DNA from: Sepioteuthis lessoniana
Taxonomy: Eukaryota; Mollusca; Cephalopoda; Myopsida; Loliginidae
Length of the DNA: 64,000 nt
NCBI GenBank assembly: GCA_963585895.1
Contig: OY757921.1
Location: 53,981,090-54,045,089, forward strand
Direction of reading: 5' to 3'
Shown: piece after piece, positions 10,684-20,960 of the stretch
Layout: each line of letters opens with the position of its first letter
How positions within the stretch are numbered: the first letter of the stretch is position 1
The notes under the pieces: generated by a model
The model's database searches: none
What the model was told of the DNA's origin: nothing
The model's input: only the letters and a program-made list of their open reading frames with translations
Translations under genes and position numbers: made by a program

Positions 10684-11775
10684 ACACAAAAGGGCGTGGT
10701 TGGTCTATAATTAGGGATATGATTCGGAGAATTTATAACGATTTTTTTTTGTTATGTAAATTCTAAGCTAGGTGGGTTTTTGGTGAATATAAGACGGCGT
10801 TTTCTCCTTTAGCATTAGTCGATTATTCAATAAGGCTTTTGCTGCCTTGGTCCCCTATTTATCTTTTGGTGTATTTCTAATATTTTAAGATCAGAAAACC
10901 AACCTTTCTTATTATTGCTTTCTGAAATCTTGCGCATTCTTCCAAGACTTTCTACATCCTCTTTGTGTATGGTTGCTCTTAAAATAACTGGGATGCTAGC
11001 TTGTTATCTTCCCTAGTTCGTTTTCTATGTTGGTGTCTTTTGTTTGAGTGGTTAATTAGGTCGTCGCTCGTGCACCTGAAGAAAGAACACCCAAAATTGG
11101 CAGGATGCCTATTTGGTTCCCCCATGTTGACTATCAGTAAGCACCTCCCGATTATGACACCCAGACCGGTTGTCTGGATCCCACGTTGTGTTATGTTTTG
11201 ACATTTTTATCTTGAGTAGTATATTTTGGCTAAACTAGAACCAAGACTTGTTTAAAATCCGCGCACTTGTCTCAAATCTGACCTGCTACTCTTTAGGTAA
11301 AAGAACTCATAAGCTGTTCCCCCCAAATTTTCCCCTCGTTTATAGGCACCACACATCGATAGGTGGCAGTTTTTTCCTGACTGAACTATTTGTCTCTGGC
11401 TGTTAAACTAAGAAGTTCTTCCTCTCAGCATCTGGCGAGGCTCGCCGTTGAAGCAAATTAGGATTCATCCACCTTGTTTCTCATCCACCATGCTATTTCC
11501 CAAAACTTCTAGTGATAAGTTTGAGTGATTTCCCCTTTCCTCCCCTACCAGTCCTTTTTTTTTTCTAAGTTTTAACTGTTAAAGTCCAGTTATTCACTTT
11601 TTCGTATTGCTCATGAGCAATGAAGTGGAGAGTGAGATCATTTAGCACTTGCCTATGGTTTCAGAGATTATTGGCTTTAAAAGGAATATGTTTAACTCTA
11701 AATTCGGAGTATCTGCCTTTATATATCGAAATGCCAAAACAATTGTAATGATAAACGAATTAAGTTTTAGATAGT
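10684..11775. other. 3' flank of PLE-1 and unassigned DNA
   Basis: The first ~150 bp (to about 10,830) is probably the PLE-1 3' untranslated part; its true end is not visible. The rest has no recognisable coding or RNA feature. Confidence 0.5.
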
Positions 11776-12150
11776 CAAAGCAAAAGACAAAATTTATGCA
11801 TTTTATACATACCATTTGTCGTTTTCTTGGACTTTTTATAGATGACTGTTATTCATTTATATATTCACTTATTTTTGTATTTCTTCGGCTGCTTATATCC
11901 CTTCGGTCTGACGGTAGGTCTTTCTTTACTATTATTTATTTGGGGGGTTGTCACATGACTACGAACACTTTCCCTTTTCCCCTACTTTCTCTTCTCTTTT
12001 CCTTTCTTTTTATATTTAAGAATAAATTGAATTAATTATTAATATTCAGTATTTTGCTTACTACCTATCCCTACCCCTTTTAGTCTCTTCCTCGCATACA
12101 AATCTAATACTAACATCACACCTTTTACTTCCATTTTCTAAACAGCAAAA
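11776..12150. repeat. Divergent direct repeat, copy 1
   Basis: Starts at CAAAGCAAAAGACAAA (about 11,778) and includes a TGTCACATGACTACGAAC-like block (about 11,949). A second, shorter copy begins at about 12,197 with the same start and a matching AGTCACGTGAGTACGAAC block. The last ~65 bp (12,063-12,130) reappear at 13,083-13,147. I could not assign a family. Confidence 0.65.
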
Positions 12151-12196
12151 CTATGGACACCACGACAATACAAGAAACAATATAAAATAAAGTTCA

Positions 12197-12400
12197 AAGC
12201 AAAAGACAAATTTAAGGCATTTTTCGTATTTCTTAGGTTGCTTACATCTCTTTGGTCTGTTATTTTTTTTTTAATTAGTCACGTGAGTACGAACTTTTTT
12301 TCCTTCTTTTTTTCCTATCTTTTTATATTAACATTAAATTAGATTACTATTTAATATTCATTGTTTTGTTTACTACTTATCTTTGATAGTTCCTTAATGT
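12197..12400. repeat. Divergent direct repeat, copy 2
   Basis: A shortened copy of 11,776-12,150, with the same order of the AAAGCAAAAGACAAA start, the TATTTCTT-GGTTGCTTA block and the GTCACGTGAGTACGAAC block. Internal deletions explain the length difference. Confidence 0.6.
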
Positions 12401-12462
12401 TACAGATAAACATAACACGAAAATCTTTCTTAATCAACAAGACACCAAACTATGATAACTTA

Positions 12463-13065
12463 CTCAAGAAGAACTTAACGTAGTACAAACAAAAATTAAA
12501 AACAGAAAAGCTGCTGGTTTCGATGAAATACCCTAGAAGTATGGAAGATAAGGAAATGAGATGACTTACTGTTTCAATATTGCAATGCCGTATGTAACCA
12601 GAGCATAGTAGAGAGATTGACAAAAGTCTGCATTCTCCACTCCCCAAGAAAGGTGATCTCGGAATTGCTAGGAACTACCGAAGTATAACCCTTACTTCCA
12701 TAGCCGCTAAAGTTCATAATGCTCTCCTGCTCAATAGAATTGAAGCAGAAATTGAGAAAATTCTTTGAAAGACTCAAAATGGTTTTCAGAGAAAGTTATC
12801 AACAACATCAAAATTCTGACAATCCGTCAAACAGTAAAAAAAAGTTCGTGCAAAATTCTCGAACTGACACACTTGATCGTAGATTTCTCCAAGGGATTTG
12901 ATTCCATATACAGAGGCAAGATGGAACAAATACTTCCAGTGTATGGTCTCCCCAGAGAAACTGTCACAGCCATAATGATGTTAACAGAAACACGAAAGGC
13001 AAAGTTAGCTCACCGGATGAAGGCTGATTTCATGGATATTGCTGCTGGTGAGAGAGTTCAGAGAA
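12463..13065 (+). pseudogene. Decayed RTE-type LINE reverse transcriptase
   Basis: This matches the central RT region of the intact RTE-type copy at 48.6-50.5 kb. QEELNVVQTKIKNRKAAG opens the copy (12,463). ILTIRQTV and DFSKGFDSIYRGKMEQIL (in the frame starting near 12,765) correspond to ILTIRRIL and DFTKAFDSIHRGKMEQIL there. YGLPRETVTAIMM and MDIAAGE follow. Stops and frameshifts interrupt every part and the YADD box is absent because the copy stops at about 13,065. It is a 5'- and 3'-truncated fossil. Confidence 0.85.
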
Positions 13066-13082
13066 ATGATGATGACTTATCC

Positions 13083-13352
13083 CTACCACCTTTTGTCACT
13101 TCTTCGTATACAATTTCTATGCTAACATTACGCCTTACACTTCCATTAAGTGACTCTAATACCGATTGTAATAGGTGTGCTCAGTGCAGTCACTAAAGGG
13201 TCTGGAGGACTTGGAAATTAGAGGACAAGTGGATACCATCCATACTGCAGTATTGTTGAGGTCATCCAGATTACTAAGAAGTTTCCGGGAGACTTCAAGA
13301 TATTTACAGTCACTCAGAATCCACTGCAAAACCATCAGCTGGTGAATGCACA
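13083..13352 (+). mobile_element. R4/Dong-like LINE 3' end, copy 1
   Basis: The plus strand carries the C-terminal tail and 3' end of a LINE with a restriction-like endonuclease (REL), in heavily mutated form. It reads IPIVIGVLSAVTKGSGGL-like sequence, the GLEDLEIRGQVDTI block, then an LLRSSRLLRSFRE-like block. It ends in the family's conserved 3' sequence (GTCACTCAGAATCCACTGC and ACCATCAGCTGGTG). The same 3' terminus recurs more than ten times in this window. The first ~65 bp belong to the unassigned repeat also seen at 12,063-12,130. Confidence 0.75.
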
Positions 13353-13354
13353 AA

Positions 13355-13815
13355 TTAGAATGTGTTAAAAATGAGAACCATAAAATTCTCGGCTATTTTC
13401 AGATAAAAATCAATCCTGGCCAGAAGACCAGGCCTAGTATTTATTAAGAAGAAAAAAAAACTTACCATATAATGTATTTTGCTGCTTCAGTAGACAACAG
13501 AATGAAAATAAAAAGAAAATAAATCAAATACTTGGGTCTAGCCAGAAAGCTGAAAAAGTTGTAGTATATGAAGATGATGATATAACTATTGTAGTTGGTG
13601 CACTTAAAACGGTCCCCAAGGGCTTGAAAAGGATATTATGTGAAATGAAAATGAGAGCAAGAATTGAAACCATCCTTACCACAACACTGTTAAGATCGGC
13701 AAACATACTTATAAGCGTTCTGGAGACCTGAAGAGACTTTCTGTAACTCGGACTTCAGTGAAAATATCACCTATTAGAACTGGTGTGAAAAACTCGCATG
13801 GAAGATAATAATAAT
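13355..13815 (+). mobile_element. R4/Dong-like LINE 3' end, copy 2
   Basis: A second truncated copy directly follows the first in the same orientation. A remnant of the REL nuclease domain is visible (AGCCAGAAGACCAGGCCTAG, equivalent to the ARRPDL segment), then the GALKTVPKGLK segment, then LLRSANILISVLET. It ends GAACTGGTGTGAAAAACTCG followed by GAAGATAATAATAATGATAA, the TAA-type repeat at which this family's copies end. Confidence 0.78.
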
Positions 13816-14262
13816 GATAATGAATTCTCTGAGATTTTGAGATAGAAACAGATCCCCCAATCCTAGCCAAAAGACCAGACCTAGTGATAATTAACAAAAA
13901 AGAACCTGCCAAATAGGATTATTTGCCGTACCGGCGGATAACAGATTAAAAACTAAAGAAAACGAAAAATACAAGTACATTGACCTTGCCAGAGAATTAA
14001 AAAGTTATGGAACATGAAAGAGACTTTGATACGAATTGTAATTGGTTCTCTAGGAAAGGTCACCAAAGGGAACTGGATGAGTTGAAAATTGGACGACGAA
14101 CTGAGACCATCCAAACTGTAATAATTCTAAGATCGGACAGAATACTGAGAAGAGTTCTGGAGACCTGAGGAGATTTGCTGTCACTCAAAGTCCAGTGAAC
14201 GACCATCAGCTAACGCTGGTTTGAAAGACTCGCAAGGATTAATATAGTAATAATTACTTAAC
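13816..14262 (+). mobile_element. R4/Dong-like LINE 3' end, copy 3
   Basis: A third head-to-tail copy. It includes AKRPDLVIINKK (13,869-13,904), the RPD motif of the restriction-like endonuclease, then a frameshifted ADNRLKTKENEKYKYIDLA block, the TKGNW segment and the conserved 3' end. It ends near TAATAATTA. The catalytic domain is broken by stops and shifts. Confidence 0.8.
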
Positions 14263-14299
14263 TAAGTAAAATAATAATCATGTGAAAAATGGAAGTTGA

Positions 14300-14405
14300 A
14301 AGATTGTGATATAGGCTATGAAACTGGCTACAATTTTATAATAATCATTTACTGGATCGATTAAAATACAATAATAAATGATTTTATTATGAAACCAGTA
14401 GCTTA
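14300..14405. repeat. Imperfect inverted repeat
   Basis: The left arm (GCTATGAAACTGGCTACAAT and downstream) and right arm (AATAAATGATTTTATTATGA and ACCAGTAGC) are imperfect reverse complements around GGATCGATT. This could be a foldback element or the remains of inverted insertions. The arms are diverged. Confidence 0.45.
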
Positions 14406-14409
14406 AAAG

Positions 14410-15130
14410 TTAATGGATATCTATAAATGCCAATTTGTCATCACAAAGATAACACTCTGCTCATTGAATTTATTCTTTTGCAACATAAAATGCTCTATCT
14501 TAATCTCTGTGCGTACTTCTTTATGTCTCTCTGTTTTATGAAAGTTAGGTTGAAGCATCTTTGTATTTTAAAAAGAAACGAAGGTAATTAAAACTTGGGC
14601 ATGAATGAAACAATGCATTACTTTTAAAGATTTTCTTTTTAATTTCTTAACATTTTCCTTTATGTTCTTCAATTTTCTGTGATACTTAGAATAGTTTTGA
14701 TAGAATAAATTATAACTTTTTCAGCTTATGTCTTTTCCAGGTAAAAACGAATACTGTTTAGGTGGATATTACATTCTATTCCTATAATAATCTAATAATA
14801 CAAATCTAGAGTTAAATCTACAAAAATAATTATTATAAGTATGGAAACCAGCGTGTTGTTGTCCATAAGAGTGAGTAGAATATAATAAATATATTAAAAA
14901 CGGAAATAAAATAAGAAATAACTGGAAAAGAACAAAAATGAATCGTATAGAAAAAACTTTTTAAACTTTTGAAAAAAGAAATATACTAAGAATCCAAGAG
15001 GTAAACGGAGGCTATAGAGGATATAACTTGAATAATGTCGAATAGAAAAAACCCGAAATAATAAAATTGTTGCAGTCTTCAGATAAGACCGGTGGAAGAA
15101 CAATTCAAACAACGGGTGATGGGTAAACGT
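14410..15130. other. AT-rich segment, nothing recognised
   Basis: I can support no transposon or gene motif between the inverted repeat and the Gypsy-type element. Confidence 0.55.
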
Positions 15131-15133
15131 TAT

Positions 15134-15314
15134 TGTATTAGCAGAAAAAGGAAGTCATACAAAGGAAGTACTAGCCGTGCTGGGCTTGCAGTCCGTCGGT
15201 CAAATGTCTCGTAAGGAACGAGAAGTTGTCTCCACCGAGCGAAATAAGCTCGGAGAATATGTTTACGTTGGACGAGTCCATCTTTGGGGTATGGTAGGAT
15301 ATGTCCCCATAACA
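15134..15314 (-). mobile_element. 3' LTR of the Gypsy-type element
   Basis: On the minus strand the LTR starts TGTTATGGGGACATATC at 15,314 and could end ...TAATACA at 15,134, giving TG...CA ends. It is directly preceded on the minus strand by a polypurine tract (GGGAGGTGGGG, 15,315-15,325), the priming site expected just before a 3' LTR. The segment 15,152-15,234 matches 19,143-19,224, and 15,221-15,314 matches 29,009-29,082, so the other LTR is split. The outer end is less certain than the TGTT end. Confidence 0.75.
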
Positions 15315-15553
15315 CCCCACCTCCCAAGCTTTTTTGTTCCGTTAAAAAAAGGTGTCAATATCTCCTTTTTGGGGAATCAATGGTCAAAGATTCGGTAAAT
15401 TTCCTTTTCTTTCCCGATCGACGCTGTTCTATGGCTGCTTGTGGAGGTTCGATATCAAACGTATCGTTCAATGTTTCAATAGCTTCTTCCTCGTCTTGGG
15501 GTGTGCAGTAAGAGTCACCCACCCGTCGCCTACTGTTTTGGTTCAGGTGTCTT

Positions 15554-16583
15554 TTATGTGTGGCGGTAGAGCCCAGAATGATGTATGTCGTGTTTCCAAT
15601 ACTTTTGTCGATTGTTCCCAGTTCCCAAAAAAGATGTGTTGTTACTGTAGGTTTTGGAGAATACCTTGTCTCCTGGGTTATATCTTTTTGTGGGAACAGT
15701 CGTGGTCCTACCCAGACTTGCTTGCTTTGGCAGCAGTTTTTTCAAATACTGGTCGTATCTTTCGCGCAAACATAATCTCTGCAGGTGATGTTGCGTCTGG
15801 TGTATTCGGGTTCAGTGTGATTCGGTAAACCCGTAAGAACTGTTGTAAAGCCTTTTCTGAGTGTGTTCCGGAGGCTTTCTTTAGAATTCTCTTCAGAGTG
15901 TCTACGAAACGTTCCGCCAGTCCGTTGGATCTTGGGTGGTACGGAGGTGTAGTTATATGTTTTATCAGGAAGGTGTCGCAGAACTCCTTAAAGTCAGACG
16001 ACGTGAAATGTGTTCCATTGTCGCTGACTAAGCAGTCCACAACACTAAACCGAGCAAACAGTTCGTGGAGGAAGGTGATGGTGACCCCAGTCGTGGGTCT
16101 CTTGCACCTAAGGACTTCCGACCACTTTGTGTAGTTGTCAACTACAATCAAGTAGAAAACGTCCTCCGTTGGTCCCGCGAAATCCACGTGAATCCTAGAC
16201 CAAGGTTGGTCTATCTTTGACCACGGCTTGTAAGTAATCGGTGGCGCCTTTGCCGCCAGGGCACAACCCTTGCAAGCATCAACCATATTGGAAATGTCCA
16301 GGTCCATTTTTGGCCAATACACGGAACTCCGCATAAGGCTCTTCATCTTTTTCTTTCCTGGATGGCCCACGTGGAAGTCTTTCAATATCCGTTCCTGTAA
16401 GGTTTTGGGTATAACCACCCTTTCACCATATAATAGTACGTTGTCGCACAACGAGAAAATATCCGCTATCTGTTGATTTTTGTCCACAATCTTCAGTTTT
16501 GTGGCGCTAATAAATTCGTCTTCTTGGGCTTCGTGTTTTATTTCCTGTAGTGTAACAGGAAGTTCCCTTATCGTGTTAAGCAT
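15554..16583 (-). pseudogene. Gypsy-type integrase
   Basis: An open minus-strand frame at 16,583-15,708 encodes 291 residues of integrase. An N-terminal zinc-binding region (HVGHPGKKKMKSL followed by CKGCALAAKAPP) precedes the catalytic core. The core carries all three acidic residues: Asp in HVDFAGP, Asp in VSDNGTHFTS and Glu in SNGLAERFVDTL. The C-terminal tail (YNPGDKVFSKTYSN) continues only after a frameshift near 15,700-15,770. The role is insertion of retrotransposon cDNA. This is the best-preserved part of the element, but it lacks its own start because it belongs to a polyprotein. Confidence 0.9.
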
Positions 16584-16702
16584 CAGATTTTTAATCTCGC
16601 TGTCGGTTCGTAGGGATGCGATTACAGAGGTTCACTCTGACTTCGAACTAACCTTGACAATCCGTCAGCATGACCGACTTGTCTGGAAGGGAGATATTCT
16701 AA

Positions 16703-17240
16703 TTATTTGATTTCTTCTGAGAAGAATTCGCACTTTTCTTCCTTAACTTTAAAACCGAACTCCTGTATTCGCGAGAATACTCTGTGTACATGTTCTCGGT
16801 GTGGCTCTTTGGATTTGCTGATGATAATTATATCGTCAAGGTACGCGATTGCAAAATCAAAGCCATCCAACATGGTATCCATTACCTCTCGGAAAATGGC
16901 CAGCGCGACCTTGATCCCGAACGGTAACCTTTCGAATTTGAATAAACCCCTGTGGGTGTTTATACAAAGCAACTTCGAGCTATTTTCCTCGACAGGAATC
17001 TGAAGATATGCATCCCTCAGGTCGACCATTTAGCTTTGTGAAGACCTCTTCTGGGATAGGAAGTGGGTATTGGTAGTCTATTAATACTACGTTTAACCCA
17101 GTTGAAAAGTCGGCGCAAATGCGTATTTCTTTAGACTTTTTTTTTTGACGTAAACATTAAGGGCTACCCATTGTCTGAAGTTCACTTTTGATAGGATGCC
17201 GGTCTTGACTCGTTGGTGAAGTTCTTTGTTTTTCTCTGGC
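16703..17240 (-). pseudogene. Gypsy-type reverse transcriptase
   Basis: The frame 17,029-16,703 covers the RT palm: MVDLRDAYLQIPV (first catalytic Asp in VDLRDAY), FKFERLPFGI, and the intact YLDDIIII box. The upstream part (VKTGILSKVNFRQWVALNV, RICADFSTG, DYQYPLP, about 17,040-17,220) is in other frames and loses about ten bases before the VDLRDAY block. After FFSEEIK the frame hits a stop and jumps to LEYLPSRQVGHADGLSRL, the end of a Gypsy RNase H/connection region. The RT thumb and most of RNase H are therefore deleted. Confidence 0.88.
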
Positions 17241-17496
17241 GAAGAGAACGGCACGTTTCTTTTTTTCTTAAATACTGGTTGTGCGTTGTCTATAAGTTTG
17301 AATTTGGCTGTTGTTTTTGTACATTTTCCCAGACTAGCTGCGAAAATTTCGGGAAAAGTCTTTTTTAGTTCTGTCTTAAGACTGTTTCTACGTCGTTAAG
17401 GATTTCACATTTTGACGAAAAGTAAATCCCACAAGTTAAATTCCTGTATCCCGTCAGTATCAAATAAGTTCTCAGTATTCTTTAGCACAAATAGTT

Positions 17497-17769
17497 TTAA
17501 TTTTTTGTTGTACCGTTAAAAGTAACCTTTGTAATTAACTCTCCCTCGAATTTGATTGTCGTCCCAGTAACTGTCTTAGCAGTTTTAGACGTTTTTTGCA
17601 TTGTCGGCTTATTCAATTTTCTCCACATATGCAAATTGATTATTGTCAAGTCTGATCCACAATCTAATTGTAACTTAATTTCCTTGTTTAAGATTTTAAC
17701 CAGCACATATTTACGAATATTATTTTCGTTTTCTTTTATTTGGTATTGCTTGACCAACCCGGTTTTCAT
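17497..17769 (-). pseudogene. Gypsy-type aspartic protease region
   Basis: This 90-codon open frame holds the protease block IKLQLDCGSDLTIINLHMW. Retroviral-type proteases normally have D-T/S-G at the active site; here it reads DCG, a change in the catalytic triplet. The aspartate itself is kept. It sits between the gag zinc knuckles and RT, as expected. Activity is doubtful because of both the substitution and the surrounding frameshifts. Confidence 0.75.
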
Positions 17770-17779
17770 TATTTTGTGA

Positions 17780-18234
17780 TTTACAGTGTGAACCTTTATG
17801 TCCTACTTTCTCGCAATTTAGGCATTTTTTAGTGCGAAATGAGCAATCACTCGACTAATGAAAATTTCCACAACGAAAACAAGGAATCGAAGGGGCCTGG
17901 TTAACTTGTTTTTCAAGTTGTGAGGGGCATAGCATCCTCTCTTTGTTGTTTTTTTTTCGGGGAGTAATGAGTAGTTTTTTATGTAAGTTTCTGACGTGTG
18001 CGACTCCGGATTCCTCAATGTCTCTGGAATCCTTCTTTATACTTATTATCCTTTGACAATCTTTTGCTAATTTTTTCAACGTTAAATTCGGTTCACTCTC
18101 CAATTTGCTTAAAACTCTTCGTCGTATTTCGGAGTCTTTTGTTGAGACAAGTCCCTGGACAAAAATGAAGCACTTAAAATCATCGGCACTCAGACTTATT
18201 GACTACCGAAGAAAACGTCAAGTAATCCTCGTCG

Positions 18235-18267
<33 letters not shown>

Positions 18268-18755
18268 TTAGGTTTAAGCAAATTCCATCGTTTGTGGAAT
18301 AATGATGTTTTGGGACTAAACAGTTCTGTTAATAGTTTAACGGTTTCCGTAAACATCAGGTCACTAGTTTTCTAGGGTAAAATCTAATCCACGAATTTGT
18401 CATGCTCCGCGGCCCCTAGTTTGCTGAGTAATAAGTGGACCATTTTTTTATCTGACCAATTGCTGCAATCAATATTATATAGATCTTCGTACCTTCTGAA
18501 GTACGTGGCAAATGTTTGATTTGACTCAGGGCAATATATAAAATTATTTATAGTATTTAGAACTGCACTCTGTCGGAAAGCTATGTTGCTTTCTAGGGTT
18601 TAGTCCCTACTTATTAAAACTTGGAGTAGTGATTCAGTTTTCTGCATTCTCTCATCTGCTTTCTGTTGTTGGAGGAGGAACATTTCCTCGGCTTTTTTTT
18701 CTTGGTCCAATTGAAATTCTATTAGACGTGTTACCGTCTCTTTTAAGTCTTCCAT
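17780..18755 (-). pseudogene. Gypsy-type gag with zinc knuckles
   Basis: Gag begins at an ATG whose complement ends at 18,755 (MEDLKETVTRLIEF), with a Gln/Glu/Lys-rich coiled-coil-like start. The capsid-like middle includes YCPESNQTFATYFRRY and SDKKMVHLLLSKLGAAEH. Several stops and a poly-A-derived Lys run (complement of the T-run at 18,238-18,266) interrupt it. The C-terminal nucleocapsid part has a knuckle of form C-x2-C-x3-H-x4-C (PCFRCGNFH, with a stop where Trp is expected) and an intact C-x2-C-x4-H-x4-C (CLNCEKVGHKGSHC). Confidence 0.82.
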
Positions 18756-19142
18756 GTTTGTCCTTTTTCTTCTTTTTTACCAAGAGAAAGAAAAATATTT
18801 TTTCTTTTTAAGGAAGTGTTTTATTTTCTCTTTAGAAAAGCGAGAAAAAAAAACGAGAAAGAGTGTTGCAAAAACTAAATTACGATATACCGCGTAACTT
18901 TTTTCCTTTTTACACAGAAATCACTTTGAGGGGGACAAAAAATACACAGAAAAGTCATTAAAAAAATTAGATTTTCTTTTACTTTTCACAGAATAGTTAG
19001 CAGAAAGTAAAAAACAGAGGGGGACAGAAAAATCATTTTTTTTTTATCTACAACGGATTTTTCTCCTTTCTCTTCACCCGCTGAAGTATATTTTTTTTAC
19101 TTATGCAAATTCGCCCAGAATAACCTTTTTCCGAAGTCTTGC
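18756..19142 (-). other. Gypsy-type 5' leader
   Basis: This non-coding stretch between gag and the 5' LTR remnant is A/T-tract rich. The tRNA primer-binding site should lie beside the LTR (near 19,118-19,142), but I could not identify a convincing one, so the inner LTR boundary is open. Confidence 0.5.
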
Positions 19143-19224
19143 AAGTCATACAAAGGAAGTACTAGCCGTGCCCGGCTTGCAGTCCGTCTGTCAAATGTCT
19201 TGTAAGGAACGAGAAGTTGTCTCC
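19143..19224 (-). mobile_element. 5' LTR of Gypsy-type element, inner part
   Basis: This matches 15,152-15,234 of the 3' LTR (GGAAGTACTAGCCGTG and AGGAACGAGAAGTTGTCTCC). It stops abruptly at GAGAAGTTGTCTCC (19,211-19,224), where LINE sequence begins. The rest of the same LTR resumes at 29,009 with GAGAAGTGGTCTCC. The break is therefore an insertion site and not truncation. Confidence 0.88.
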
Positions 19225-19831
19225 CTTTATTTCTTGTAAAGATTTACAAGAAGGAACAAGGCCTTAAGTTTTTTGGGGGAAGGGAAAGGGTGCGGTCTTG
19301 CATTAAACAATGTTTTCTAAGAAGAACTAGCTAGCCACATTCGCCGACCTATTCATCAGTACAATATATAACCATTCATTCATCGCCATGCGCGCATCAA
19401 CCACCAAAATACCACATTAGCTTTATGAAAAAAACCTACTTAAAACCCCGAGTGCGATGTACTATTAACAATTTCATGGTTTATTTACAATAAAAAATTC
19501 ATGATGGAGACGAGAGAAAAAAAAACCGAAAAGCAAAAAGTAACGAAATCAAGGAAAAAATTCCCTGTTTGGTTGCCCTCCCCTCCCCCCGTCTATTGTG
19601 GCAAAGAAATACAGGGTTAGGCGCGGAATGCGGCAATAAAAAAGGCAGGTAATATGATTTTTTATATACATGTGAATTTTTCAAGATCTTCAATAAAAGC
19701 GGGCTGGAGTATGGGTAGAGGTACAAAATAATGGGGATGGGAAAGATCTTGAGAACTAATGACTATATGACGAGGACGATGACTGACATCATACTGCTAA
19801 CTTGGCTTCAAGGGGGAAAAACAATCTCTAT

Positions 19832-20790
19832 TTACCGGGGATGGCGTCCAGAAGGACCCGTACCGTAGACGACATGGGCCGGCAGAGGAGGGAAGGATGA
19901 CTCTAACATTGACCCCTTTCTTACGACCAGGCTCGCTGCATTCACCCACCTTCTGCTGAATGTTATGCGATCCAAGCGTTTTCTATCGCATCTGATTTTG
20001 ACCATCAGCTGATGCCGAAAATACAAAACCAGATCACGATGAGAAAAGTTTGCATCGTCATACAATCCCTTCTTTCGCGTCGTCCTAATCACCATTCGAG
20101 CTACCGCTAGGATCGCGAGACCCACCACACGCTTCTCACCTTGAAACGGAGGAAGAACGTTGTCTACGACGTAACCAACGTCGAGCAGCACGAGCAGCTT
20201 GGGTTCGATGCGAGCCGTCCACTCCCCGACGTGATTCCAAAACAAGCGAACTCGCTCGCAATAGTAGAAGGCGTGCTCAGCCGTTTCTCCCTATTCATAG
20301 CTGCAGCGAGGGCAATCAGGCATGTCTGCCAGGCCCGCTTTGTAGTTCAAGCCGAGAAGAGGTAACGCATTCCGTACAAGTCACCTGGTGAGCGAGAACT
20401 CAGAGTTGTTCAAGAAGCTCGATCCTGGCGCACAATTCCAGTGGGAGCGAATCTCCTCCGCCGTCCAGCCGTGCCGCTCGCTAAGGGGGATCCGAAGCGT
20501 CCCCCGTCAAGGATCGGCCAAAGTATGCAAGTTTTTCAGCAAGCCAGTGGCTCTCCAGATCAGGCATACCCAGACCTCCGTTGCGTGTACGTTGGATACA
20601 GACTTGCCTACGGACCATCAGCCCTGCACCTCCCCAGAGCAATCTGGAGAGGGATTATTGAAGTGCCAACCGACATGCCTTAGGCAGAGGAAGTACAGCC
20701 AATCGGTAAAGGATCAAGGGAAATTTGTTGGATTCGAAATGTTAAGACCGTTGATTTTTTCTAAGCTGAGCAGCTGCTATAGTGCCTTTC
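19832..20790 (-). pseudogene. LINE copy B, ORF2 C-terminal region
   Basis: The C-terminal part of a LINE ORF2 after the RT palm: FPLILYRLAVLPLPKA (about 20,715-20,760), RTRNGGLGMPDLESHWLAE, then a gap near 20,480-20,520. WTAEEIRSHWNWAPGSS and a Cys/His region (DMPDCPRC, HAFYYCE) follow. The last frame, 20,245-19,832, reads FWNHVGEWTARIEP and ends PSGRHPR with a stop. It parallels copy A at 24,509-23,583. Stops and deletions make it non-functional. Confidence 0.85.
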
Positions 20791-20960
20791 GAAGCTAAAA
20801 GTCCCCAAGTACTTCCAGCTCTACTGAGCACAAAGATGCTGCCCGCTGTATCTGACCAATAGATAGTTCTTCCTCCTGCCGACTAGGATTTTTTTTCCGG
20901 CAGGAGGGTCAGTTTTTCTTTTGGGGTTAATATATTGCAGGGAATAGTTCCTATGATGAT

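Larger units (their letters stand above)
15315..18755 (-). pseudogene. Gypsy-type gag-pol pseudogene
   Basis: Minus-strand gag-pol of a Ty3/Gypsy-type LTR retrotransposon, in order gag, protease, RT, RNase H remnant, integrase. Gag starts MEDLKETVTRLIEFQLDQ at 18,755. Two CCHC zinc knuckles lie near 17,788-17,880. Protease, RT and integrase are described separately. In-frame stops occur in gag. Frameshifts occur near 17,030 and 15,700. A large internal deletion joins the RT palm directly to the last part of the RNase H region near 16,700. The two flanking LTRs and a polypurine tract support one element spanning 15.1-29.1 kb, interrupted by LINEs in its 5' LTR. Confidence 0.88.
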
